Assembly: GCA_030589715.1 (NCBI GenBank)
Contig: JAUUVE010000173.1
Span: 1 to 5,546 of the forward strand
DNA from: Desulfobacteraceae bacterium
GTDB taxonomy: Bacteria; Desulfobacterota; DSM-4660; Desulfatiglandales; Desulfatiglandaceae
Reading direction: 5' to 3'
DNA length: 5,546 nucleotides
This document shows, in pieces, positions 1-5,546 of the stretch. The position numbers and the translations under genes are program-made. Under the pieces are notes generated by a model. That model was not told where the DNA came from, did no database searches, and saw only the letters and a list, made by a program, of their open reading frames with translations. Every line of letters begins with the position of its first letter. Positions within the stretch are counted from its first letter, which is position 1.

Positions 1-769
1 GGATCCGGTGGAGCGCGCGGATTCCGCCTTGGACTATCTGCTTCCCGATAATCCCAATCAGACCTATGATATGATAGTCCTTATCAGCAGCATTTTAGAC
101 GGGGAGGAATTCCTTGAGATTCAGCGTTATTTTGCCAGGAATATCATTGTGGGTTTCGGCCGGTTGGGGGGACAGACCATCGGGCTCATCGCCAACCAGC
201 CGGCGGTCTTGGCCGGAGCCCTGGACATTCATGCCTCCACCAAGGCGGCCCGGGTTGTCCGTTTCTGTGATGCCTTCAACATTCCCCTGATCTGTCTGGT
301 GGATGTGCCGGGTTTCATGCCCGGACCGGAACAGGAGCACGGGGGAATCATCCGTCACGGGGCCAAACTCCTTTACGCCTTTGTTGAAGCCACGGTGCCG
401 CGTATTACGGTCATTCTCAGGAAGGCCTATGGCGGGGCCTATGTGGTCATGAATTCAAAGCACATTCGCTGTGATATCAATTTTGCGTGGCCCACGGCAG
501 AGATCGCCGTTTTAGGGCCAAAGGGCGCGGCCGAAGTCATCTACCGCAAAGAGATCAAGGCATCTTCTGATCCGGCTGCCACCTTGGCCGCAAAGACGGA
601 TGAGTATCGCAAGACCTTTGCCAACCCCTTTATTGCGGCAAAGAGGGGCTATATCGATGACGTGATCTCCCCCCGTGATACCAGGCACCGGCTCATCCGG
701 AGCCTCCAGTTCTTGGAAGGGAAAGAGATGATAAAGCCTGTTCGGAAACACGGAAATATTCCTTTGTGA
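1..769 (+). CDS. Acyl-CoA carboxylase carboxyltransferase (beta) subunit, C-terminal half, 5' partial
   Basis: This is the biotin-dependent carboxyltransferase subunit (PccB/MmdA-type, crotonase fold), which moves CO2 from carboxybiotin to the alpha carbon of an acyl-CoA in the cytoplasm. The frame is open from base 2, where the codons read DPVER, a conserved interior motif of the family. The gene therefore starts upstream, and GTG at 8 is not its start. About 255 residues are visible against a usual 510-520, i.e. essentially the C-terminal domain. Counting from the codon at 8, visible motifs are GGQTIG (54-59), LVDVPGFMPG (97-106), the oxyanion-type HGGIIRHGAKLL (111-122), LRKAYGGAYVVMNSKH (137-152) and FAWPTAEIAVLGPKGAAE (159-176). 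The residue after GGAY is Val146, where propionyl-CoA carboxylases normally have Asp. The alpha subunit gene follows 10 nt downstream, so the two are surely co-transcribed. Family assignment is firm. The substrate (propionyl-, acetyl- or another acyl-CoA) is not settled, and a decarboxylase role is less likely beside a BC-domain subunit. Confidence 0.95.
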   Translation, partial: DPVERADSALDYLLPDNPNQTYDMIVLISSILDGEEFLEIQRYFARNIIVGFGRLGGQTIGLIANQPAVLAGALDIHASTKAARVVRFCDAFNIPLICLVDVPGFMPGPEQEHGGIIRHGAKLLYAFVEATVPRITVILRKAYGGAYVVMNSKHIRCDINFAWPTAEIAVLGPKGAAEVIYRKEIKASSDPAATLAAKTDEYRKTFANPFIAAKRGYIDDVISPRDTRHRLIRSLQFLEGKEMIKPVRKHGNIPL

Positions 770-779
770 GGGGGTAGTC

Positions 780-2792
780 ATGTTTGAAAAGGTTCTCATT
801 GCCAATCGCGGTGAAATCGCAGTCCGGGTCATCCGGACATGCAAAAGGTTGGGAATCCGGACCGTGGCCGTGTTTTCAGAGATCGATTCCCGATCCCTGC
901 ATGTGAGGGAGGCGGATGAGGCTGTCTTCTTAGGGGATTCCAGATCGGAAGAGTCCTACCTCAACAAGCAGAAGATTATTGATGCGGCCCTGAGCCACCA
1001 GTGTGAGGGCATTCATCCGGGTTACGGATTTCTGTCTGAAAATTCCGAGTTTGCCGAGATGGTCTCCCGGTCCGGATTGATCTTCATCGGTCCCCCCGCC
1101 ACGGTCATTGCCACTTTGGGGGATAAGATCGCAGCGAAAAATTTAGCCGAAAAAGCCGGGCTGCCTTTTGTCCCCGGGCATGCCCGGCCGCTCACCGATC
1201 TGGATGAGGCCATGGTCATAGCCGAGGATTTGGGATACCCCGTGCTCCTGAAGCCGGCAGCCGGCGGGGGCGGCAAGGGCATGCGCACTGTTTTTTCAAG
1301 GGATGAGCTTGCACCGGCCCTGAAGGCGAGCCAGGAAGAGACCCGGAAGGCCTTCGGGGATGACAAGATCTTCATAGAGCGTTTTATGACCAATCCGCGG
1401 CATATCGAGATTCAGATTATGGCCGATCAGTTTGGAAATGTCATCCATCTGGGAGAGAGGGAGTGTTCCATCCAGCGCCGGTACCAGAAGATCATCGAGG
1501 AGTCCCCTTCCCCTGCGGTGGATGATACGCTGCGTGGTGAGATGGGTGATCTGGCCTGCGCCTTAAGCCGGGAGGCCGGGTACACTAATGCCGGCACCGT
1601 GGAGTTCATCCTGGATCATGAAGGGAATTTCTATTTTTTAGAGATGAACACCCGGCTCCAGGTGGAACACCCCGTAACCGAGATGGTGACTTCCCTTGAC
1701 CTGGTGGAACTCCAGCTCTCAGTGGCCGCCGGTGAGCGGCTTCCCTTCGATCAGGATGGGGTCCGTTTCAAAGGATGGGCCCTTGAGGCCAGGATCTGCG
1801 CAGAGGACCCGGCACTCGGTTTCATGCCTTCCACCGGGATGATAACACGGTATGCAGCCCCTAAGGGCAGGCACATCCGGTTGGACAGTGGCATTGAGGC
1901 CGGAAGCCTTGTAAGCGTCTACTATGATTCCATGTTAGCCAAGATGGTAGCCTGGGGTGAGACCCGGGAAGAGGCCAGGAACAGTCTGATCCACGCCCTG
2001 AACAGATACCATCTGGAAGGTGTGATCAGCAATACGAATTTAGCCAATGCCATTCTGAATCATCCAGCCTTTATCAAGGGGGAGATGTCCACCGGGTTCA
2101 TTGAAGAGTACTTTGATGGGGGAAAAATGAAGGCAGCGCCTTCCTTGGAGAGCCTTTATTTTATGGTCATGGCTGCGACCCTTGTCTACCATAACCGCAA
2201 GAACCTGGTCAGAGATTCCCTCCAGCCCATGGTGGCCAGGGTGGGTCAGGCCCATGAGCAGAAGGCCTGGCACCATTACATGGTCAAAGATGAGGACAAT
2301 ACTTTCAACATTCAGCTTTTGGAAGGTCCATCTTCCAAGAATAGCTGGACCATAAGAGTCAACGACGGGCAATATGAGGTGATAACCCCTGACTTCGAGT
2401 TTTACAGACGCCGACTTAAACTGATGATCAATGGAGAGCGACACTATTTTTATCTCCAGTACAGGGAGAACTTCATCTGGGTTGCCTTCTGCGGCATCAC
2501 CCGGACCTTTGAGATCTACAGTCCCAGGGAATGGGAGCTTGCTAAATATATGCCCAAGGTCAAAAGGGAGGCACCTGAAGATGTCCTGTTCTCTCCCATG
2601 CCGGGTCTGGTAGTGGAGATAGAGGTAGAAGAGGGAGAACGGGTGTATCGAGGTCAGGATCTTGTCATCATTGAGTCCATGAAGATGGAGAGTGGTGTCT
2701 CCTCACCCTGTGACGGGGAGGTGGAGGAGATCAGGGTCCAGTCGGGGCAGGCGGTGGAGACAGGGGATGTGCTGATAACTTTCAATATATGA
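780..2792 (+). CDS. Acyl-CoA carboxylase alpha subunit: biotin carboxylase plus biotin carrier domain (PccA/AccA3-type)
   Basis: This 670-aa protein carboxylates its own biotin using ATP and bicarbonate and presents it to the beta subunit encoded just upstream. Domains in order are: biotin carboxylase N-domain (about 1-113, starting KVLIANRGEIAVRVIR); ATP-grasp (about 114-320) with glycine loop GGGGKG at 162-167 and QRRYQK ending at Lys237; metal ligands Glu275 and Glu288; MNTRLQVEHPVTE with Arg292, Gln294, Val295 and Glu296, the same numbers as in E. coli AccC; BC C-domain to about 441 with Arg338 in EARICAEDP; a linker of about 150 residues (450-600) corresponding to the BT domain by which PCC-type alpha subunits bind beta; and a biotinyl domain from SPMPG (605-609) to ESMKME, with the biotinylated Lys635 35 residues from the C-terminus. 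All catalytic positions checked are intact and the length is normal for the family. ATG at 780 is supported by a GAGGGGG ribosome site (768-774) beginning inside the beta stop codon. The PCC-like linker favours a propionyl/short-chain acyl-CoA carboxylase over plain AccC; the exact acyl-CoA is unproven. Confidence 0.96.
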   Translation: MFEKVLIANRGEIAVRVIRTCKRLGIRTVAVFSEIDSRSLHVREADEAVFLGDSRSEESYLNKQKIIDAALSHQCEGIHPGYGFLSENSEFAEMVSRSGLIFIGPPATVIATLGDKIAAKNLAEKAGLPFVPGHARPLTDLDEAMVIAEDLGYPVLLKPAAGGGGKGMRTVFSRDELAPALKASQEETRKAFGDDKIFIERFMTNPRHIEIQIMADQFGNVIHLGERECSIQRRYQKIIEESPSPAVDDTLRGEMGDLACALSREAGYTNAGTVEFILDHEGNFYFLEMNTRLQVEHPVTEMVTSLDLVELQLSVAAGERLPFDQDGVRFKGWALEARICAEDPALGFMPSTGMITRYAAPKGRHIRLDSGIEAGSLVSVYYDSMLAKMVAWGETREEARNSLIHALNRYHLEGVISNTNLANAILNHPAFIKGEMSTGFIEEYFDGGKMKAAPSLESLYFMVMAATLVYHNRKNLVRDSLQPMVARVGQAHEQKAWHHYMVKDEDNTFNIQLLEGPSSKNSWTIRVNDGQYEVITPDFEFYRRRLKLMINGERHYFYLQYRENFIWVAFCGITRTFEIYSPREWELAKYMPKVKREAPEDVLFSPMPGLVVEIEVEEGERVYRGQDLVIIESMKMESGVSSPCDGEVEEIRVQSGQAVETGDVLITFNI

Positions 2793-2804
2793 AATAAAAG
2801 ACTT

Positions 2805-2849
2805 AAGCCTAACCCGGATAGACCCGCCTGCAGGACGGCGGGCAGGCTT
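2805..2849. repeat. GC-rich nested inverted repeat in the intergenic spacer
   Basis: An outer 6-bp pair (AAGCCT at 2805-2810 with AGGCTT at 2844-2849) encloses alternative GC-rich stems: CCCGCC (2823-2828) with GGCGGG (2837-2842), or GCCTGC (2826-2831) with GCAGGC (2842-2847). No T-run follows, so it is a poor intrinsic terminator. It begins 12 nt after the carboxylase alpha stop codon. The compact GC-rich palindromic form in an otherwise AT-richer spacer recalls REP-like dispersed intergenic elements. That is inference, since only one copy is in the window. It could instead stabilise the 3' end of the carboxylase mRNA. Confidence 0.5.
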
Positions 2850-2874
2850 GAAAAGAGATCCCCACGCTAGGCCT

Positions 2875-2904
2875 TTGGTATCCAAATAAACGCAACAATA
2901 TCTT
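2875..2904 (+). promoter_or_regulatory. Possible weak sigma70-type promoter upstream of the CoA-transferase pseudogene
   Basis: TTGGTA (2875-2880) and TATCTT (2899-2904) are separated by 18 nt, each matching 4 of 6 consensus bases. They lie about 60 nt before the ATG at 2965, in the AT-richer part of the spacer. Matches this weak arise by chance, so this is only a candidate. Read-through from the carboxylase operon is the alternative. Confidence 0.2.
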
Positions 2905-2964
2905 AACCGGACACTACTCGGATGGACTAAGCTAATCGCTGGATCAACAAGAAAGGGGGTAACC

Positions 2965-3920
2965 ATGAAGAAGAATAAGATCTCCACGGCCGATGAGGCC
3001 ATCAGTGTTATTCACGACGGAGATGTCATGGCCGCTGCCGGCTTTGTGGGGAACGGGACCCCTGAAGAGCTTCTCATTGCCTTAGAGAAGCGTTACAGGG
3101 AGACCGGCAGCCCTAAAAATATCACCCTGCTCTTCTCCTCTGGATTGGGTGACGGTAAGAGAGGGGACTCAACCGGTTGGCCCACAGGGGTCTTTTCAAA
3201 CGGGTTATTGCCGGACACTACGGGCTTATGCCGAAGATCGGCAAGCTGGCCATGGAAAATGAGTTCGAGGCCTACAACCTGCCCCAGGGGATGCTCACAA
3301 ATCTTTATCGCGCCGTTGCAGGAAAAAAGCCCGGGGTCTTTTCCAGGGTGGACCTGGGAACCTTTGTGGATCCGCGGATTGAGGGTGGAAAGGTCAATGA
3401 AAAGGCCACGGAAGAGGTGGCTCCCGGCATGGAGATTGAGAGGGACATCCTGCCTAACATGGAGTTTGAACCTGTCATCAATGAGGTGGCCCGGATGGAT
3501 CCCAGGATCTTCCAGACGCGTCCCATGGGCATCCGGCCTGAGCTGCTCCGTCGGGATATCGAAGAGAGAATCAGATACAATCCGGAGACAAATACACTGC
3601 GCCTCAACTTCAAGGGGCTGGAGATTGAGTTCGGGGATGATATCGAAATCATACGAAAGGTTGCCGAAGAGAAGTGCATTGCAGCGGGCAAAAAGGTGAA
3701 GGCCATTGTGGATTATGAATCCTTCAGTATCGGAGAGGACCTTCTGGATGCATATTTGGAGATGGGTAAATCCATCATCGAAACCTATTATAAAGATGTT
3801 ACGCGGCACACCACCAGCGAAGAGATGCGCTCGAAATTGGGGGATGAATTTGTCAAACGGGGTCTGGCTCCCAGCATCTACGAGACCGAAGAAGAAGCAG
3901 AGACAAGGATTTTAATCTAA
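2965..3920 (+). pseudogene. Degenerate acyl-CoA:acetate/3-ketoacid CoA-transferase (propionate CoA-transferase/YdiF-like): frameshift plus internal deletion
   Basis: Intact relatives swap CoA between acyl-CoA and a free short-chain acid through a glutamyl-CoA thioester. The N-terminus is typical (STADEAISVIHDGDVM, then AAGFVGNGTPEELLIALEKR) and starts at ATG 2965 behind an AAAGGGGG ribosome site. After GDGK (ending 3159) the family sequence continues one frame back as RGLNRLAHRGLFKRVIAGH from 3162, so one base is missing within 3157-3165. It then runs in family order through AYNLPQG, KPGVFSRVDLGTFVDPR and GGKVNEKATEE. Next it jumps directly to VAPGMEIERDIL and DPRIFQTRPMGIRP, which in relatives lie near the C-terminus of the beta domain. 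Some 300 or more residues are therefore absent, including the region of the catalytic Glu. The last roughly 110 residues (3585-3917) look like the C-terminal extension found in long (about 650 aa) members, from memory. Corrected for the frameshift the product would be about 318 aa, against 520-670 in the family. Ribosome site and reading frames survive otherwise, suggesting recent decay. CoA-transferase activity is not expected. Confidence 0.85.
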
Positions 3921-3996
3921 TTCACGAATAACAATATACAAACATTGAATCCCTGGTTCGCTGGATAGGTCAGAAATCATAGGCGTTGCCCTTTGC

Positions 3997-4025
3997 TTGA
4001 CAGCTCCTTGGAAGCATGCAAACTC
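3997..4025 (+). promoter_or_regulatory. Candidate promoter upstream of the 132-aa ORF
   Basis: A perfect TTGACA -35 box (3997-4002) is followed after 17 nt by AAACTC (4020-4025), a poor -10. A TG dinucleotide one base before it (4017-4018) could act as an extended -10. It lies 28 nt before the ATG at 4053 in a low-GC spacer. The -35 is convincing and the -10 is not. The rest of the 3921-4052 spacer shows no gene and no clear terminator. Confidence 0.33.
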
Positions 4026-4052
4026 CATTTTCAAAATCAATGAAGGTATCTT

Positions 4053-4451
4053 ATGGAACAGGAAAATGACACTGACCAAAGGATATCACCAGACTGTCTT
4101 CTGGCATTAATAGGGCCTTCCCCTGCCGATAATCTGGAGGGCCACGATACAGCCGTTTTATGGAGGAGCGAAATAGCGGCTCAGATGGTTAAAAGTCTTT
4201 TTCAATTGAGAAATCTCCTTGAGTCCATGGGCGAAAATCCCTTCTTTTTCGGGCCGATGGCAGTGGTCGCCGATTTGCAGAAATCCATGTTAGAACGCTT
4301 CGTAATTGATCCTGCCAAGGTTATGGCGAGAGTCCTGGTAAGCACAGGACATGGACCTGACATATTAATTGAACAAAATGAATGGTTAGCTATTCCCGTC
4401 TCCTACCATCTCTTTTATAACTTCTCCTACCGAGGGGACGGCATGGATTAA
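4053..4451 (+). CDS. Hypothetical protein, 132 aa, not recognised
   Basis: I do not recognise a family. The ORF begins at ATG 4053 with a weak GAAGG ribosome site (4041-4045) and a candidate promoter upstream. The product is soluble-looking, with no signal peptide or membrane span. A polar N-terminus (MEQENDTDQRISPD) leads into two probable amphipathic helices, about 38-60 (SEIAAQMVKSLFQLRNLLES) and 70-92 (MAVVADLQKSMLERF, then DPAKVMARVLV). The final 22 codons (4386-4451) run antisense through the 3' end of the convergent flavoprotein gene, so the C-terminus is partly dictated by that gene's coding sequence. Codon use is plausible but more AT-rich than in the carboxylase genes. It could be a genuine small gene, a 3'-truncated remnant whose original end was lost beside the flavoprotein gene, or a chance ORF. 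If it is not real, 3921-4385 is a 465-nt gene-free stretch. Confidence 0.45.
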   Translation: MEQENDTDQRISPDCLLALIGPSPADNLEGHDTAVLWRSEIAAQMVKSLFQLRNLLESMGENPFFFGPMAVVADLQKSMLERFVIDPAKVMARVLVSTGHGPDILIEQNEWLAIPVSYHLFYNFSYRGDGMD

Positions 4452-5285
4452 CCCTGCAACCTCTCCCGAAGGTAACCCACCTGCTTCCAGGTCTCCTTCG
4501 AGCCAGGACGCCTCAATGGCCTCTCCTGCAAAGGCCCTGTCCGTGGCCTCCTCCCCTTTCAGCATCCTCTCAACCAGAGGGGTCCGCAATGCCCGGATTC
4601 TGAATCGGCCCATATCCACAAGTCCTGTGCCAGTCTCCTTTGACTCCATAATGGTGGCTTTGTAATTGGCGTGGGCGACGCACTCCTTGGTTGCGATGAA
4701 ACGCGTGCCTGCCTGGACCCCTTCCGCGCCCAAGGCAAAGGCGGCCCTGTACCCGCGAGAGTCCCCGATGCCGCCTGCAGCAATCACAGGGAGATTCACC
4801 GCATCGACTACTAAAGGCACCAAAACCATTGTGGAGGAGACCTTCAGTCCCTGCACTCCTCCGGATTCGGCCCCTTCGGCCACGATGGCATCGGCCCCTG
4901 CGGCCTCGGCGCCCCTGGCAACGTCCACTGTGGGTACGACAACGATGACCTTGATGCCCATATGGTGGAGCATGGGGATCAGCGCCTTGGGAGATCCCCC
5001 TGAGACTGTGACACACTTTACCCCTTCCTCTGCCAATACTTGGGCAAATTTTTCAGTCAACGGGTTCATCACAAAGAGGTTTGCGCCAAATGGCCTGTTC
5101 GTGAGCGCTTTGGTGCTCTTAACCTGATTCCGCAATATTTCAGGATCAACAGCAAAGGCGGTGGCCAGAAGGCCGAATCCGCCTGCTTCAGACACTGCAG
5201 CTACTAACTCCGGATTGCAGATAACGCCCATTGCCCCCTGTATGATCGGGTATTTGGAACCTAACAGCTCAGTTACTCTTGACAT
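4386..5285 (-). CDS. FabK/nitronate monooxygenase-like FMN-dependent TIM-barrel oxidoreductase
   Basis: This 299-aa protein belongs to the family containing 2-nitropropane dioxygenase/nitronate monooxygenase and the enoyl-ACP reductase FabK: cytoplasmic FMN enzymes acting on nitronates, enoyl thioesters or related substrates. Visible elements are KYPIIQGAMG (11-20), the barrel start SEAGGFGLLATA (32-43), NRPFGANLFV (63-72), the active-site strand AIVAEGAESGGVQG (133-146), and the FMN-phosphate loops AAGGIGDSRGYRAAFALGAE (169-188) and GVQAGTRF (189-196). A typical FabK-like tail (SGEVAGLIHAVPSVGEVI, 273-290) follows. Length is normal. The position usually held by His in the EGxExGGH motif is Val144, so standard FabK or nitronate monooxygenase chemistry is doubtful. 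ATG at 5285 is fixed by a strong AAGGAGG (complement of 5292-5298). Upstream on the same strand is a DsrE-like gene, separated by a terminator-like hairpin. The 3' end overlaps the convergent 132-aa ORF. Family assignment is firm; substrate is unknown. Confidence 0.9.
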   Translation of the reverse strand: MSRVTELLGSKYPIIQGAMGVICNPELVAAVSEAGGFGLLATAFAVDPEILRNQVKSTKALTNRPFGANLFVMNPLTEKFAQVLAEEGVKCVTVSGGSPKALIPMLHHMGIKVIVVVPTVDVARGAEAAGADAIVAEGAESGGVQGLKVSSTMVLVPLVVDAVNLPVIAAGGIGDSRGYRAAFALGAEGVQAGTRFIATKECVAHANYKATIMESKETGTGLVDMGRFRIRALRTPLVERMLKGEEATDRAFAGEAIEASWLEGDLEAGGLPSGEVAGLIHAVPSVGEVIKEMVGDGNS

Positions 5286-5291
5286 GACTCC

Positions 5292-5298
5292 CCTCCTT
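5292..5298 (-). promoter_or_regulatory. Strong Shine-Dalgarno for the FabK/NMO-like gene
   Basis: The minus strand reads AAGGAGG here, followed by GGAGTC and then ATG (5285-5283). The near-perfect anti-16S match at proper spacing selects this ATG as the start codon. Confidence 0.85.
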
Positions 5299-5359
5299 TT
5301 TGGACTGTTGATGCAGTCTTTTAATAACGATAAAGCTTTGAGCTGGAATCTAAATGAGA

Positions 5360-5393
5360 AAAGGGATCATTTGAAAAAAACTTTGACCCCTTT
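5360..5393 (-). terminator. Terminator-like hairpin after the DsrE-like gene
   Basis: On the minus strand AAAGGGGTCA (5393-5384) can pair with TGATCCCTTT (5369-5360): a 10-bp stem containing one G-U wobble, with a 14-nt loop. It begins 3 nt after the DsrE-like stop codon, and the 3' arm runs into TTTTCTCATTT, an imperfect T-rich tract. The A-rich left arm and T-rich right arm fit a weak intrinsic terminator, possibly working in both directions. It implies that the flavoprotein gene downstream has its own promoter in 5299-5359, but no convincing one is visible there. Folding into an attenuator-like leader is an alternative. Confidence 0.5.
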
Positions 5394-5396
5394 AGA

Positions 5397-5546
5397 CTAA
5401 ATGGTCAGGAGTTTTTCCCCGGTTTTCAGTACTTCTGTCAAGGGTTCTCCCCAGTATTTGACCTCTATACCCACTTCTTCTAAGGCTCCTGTTACGCCCA
5501 ATTGATCGGCGCAGGCTTTGCAAGCAGACACAGACACTCCCGCAGA
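5397..5546 (-). CDS. DsrE-like sulfur-relay family protein, C-terminal 49 residues, partial
   Basis: This is the 3' end of a minus-strand gene that begins beyond the window. The 49 visible residues start VSVSACKACADQLGV, continue LEEVGIEVKYWGEPLTEVL and end GEKLLTI at a TAG (complement of 5397-5399). The pattern of a beta strand leading into a cysteine-containing helix, followed by a terminal strand, resembles the C-terminal half of DsrE/DsrF/TusD-fold proteins, which carry persulfide sulfur on a conserved Cys. Here there is a CKAC (CxxC) pair at visible residues 9-12 (codons within 5511-5522). Such small proteins are common in sulfur-metabolising anaerobes. Coding status is well supported by composition and the clean stop. 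The DsrE assignment is from motif memory on a short fragment and is moderate. It lies 111 nt upstream of the flavoprotein gene in the same orientation. Confidence 0.65.
   Translation of the reverse strand, partial: SAGVSVSACKACADQLGVTGALEEVGIEVKYWGEPLTEVLKTGEKLLTI

Noticed and set aside
1..6. GGATCC (BamHI site) exactly at the window edge, possibly a cloning boundary
   Set aside because: The bases are in frame with the expected DPVER motif of the carboxylase, and GGATCC also occurs inside the window near 3368 and 3496, so it can be natural sequence. No vector sequence is visible.
2703..3002. Minus-strand 99-codon open frame covering the 2793-2964 spacer
   Set aside because: It is antisense to the biotinyl-domain codons and the CoA-transferase start, has no recognisable motif, and passes through the palindrome.
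3157..3180. Programmed -1 ribosomal frameshifting to produce an intact CoA-transferase
   Set aside because: No classical X XXY YYZ slippery heptamer is present in register, and the product would still lack the catalytic core because of the internal deletion. A plain mutation or sequencing error is simpler.
3093..3809. Long minus-strand open frame (238 codons) opposite the CoA-transferase remnant
   Set aside because: It is antisense to sequence with clear CoA-transferase homology on the plus strand, and its translation resembles no family. It is a shadow of the coding bias.
4570..5127. Overlapping open frames on both strands within the flavoprotein gene
   Set aside because: The frame with FMN-loop motifs, normal family length and a strong ribosome site (4386-5285 minus) explains the region. 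The others are Arg/Pro/Ala-rich shadow translations.
5161..5400. Plus-strand 79-codon open frame across the start of the flavoprotein gene and the upstream spacer
   Set aside because: Its first half is antisense to the conserved flavoprotein N-terminus and the rest lies in the spacer and hairpin. It has no recognisable protein features.
1..5546. CRISPR array, tRNA/rRNA, insertion sequence, or defence/secretion system
   Set aside because: No regularly spaced direct repeats, RNA-gene-like folds, transposase motifs or toxin/nuclease domains were found. The window is ordinary metabolic DNA with one decayed gene.

Overview
The window looks like a piece of a bacterial chromosome of middling GC content carrying CoA-thioester metabolism genes. 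The gene content (biotin-dependent acyl-CoA carboxylase, propionate-type CoA-transferase, FabK/nitronate monooxygenase-like flavoprotein, DsrE-like sulfur-relay protein) would suit an anaerobic fatty-acid or aromatic-acid degrader such as a Desulfobacterota/syntroph-type organism. That placement is an inference from gene content; no phylogenetic marker is present.

Layout, left to right. Positions 1-769 (+) hold the C-terminal half of the carboxyltransferase (beta) subunit of an acyl-CoA carboxylase, cut by the window edge. After 10 nt, 780-2792 (+) encodes the complete biotin carboxylase plus biotin-carrier (alpha) subunit, 670 aa, with all BC catalytic residues and a biotinyl lysine visible. 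The two form a tight operon whose products would make one holoenzyme: the alpha subunit charges its own biotin with CO2 and the beta subunit passes it to an acyl-CoA. The usual propionyl-CoA specificity aspartate of the beta subunit is replaced by valine, so the substrate is open. A 172-nt spacer with a structured GC-rich inverted repeat follows.

Positions 2965-3920 (+) are a doubly damaged acyl-CoA:acetate/3-ketoacid CoA-transferase gene. It has a -1 type frameshift near 3157-3165. It also has a large in-frame internal deletion, joined near 3411-3425, that removes most of both CoA-transferase domains, including the part that carries the catalytic glutamate. A lower-GC spacer with a possible promoter leads to an unrecognised 132-aa ORF at 4053-4451 (+).

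The right end is on the minus strand. It holds a complete FabK/nitronate monooxygenase-like TIM-barrel flavoprotein gene (4386-5285), lacking the family's active-site histidine, preceded by a strong Shine-Dalgarno. Upstream of it is the 3' end of a DsrE-like gene with a CxxC motif (5397-5546), followed by a terminator-like hairpin at 5360-5393. The minus-strand flavoprotein gene and the plus-strand 132-aa ORF converge and overlap by 66 nt.

I see no CRISPR array, RNA gene, insertion sequence or defence system. The most noteworthy points are the collapsed CoA-transferase and the two active-site substitutions in otherwise well-conserved enzymes.
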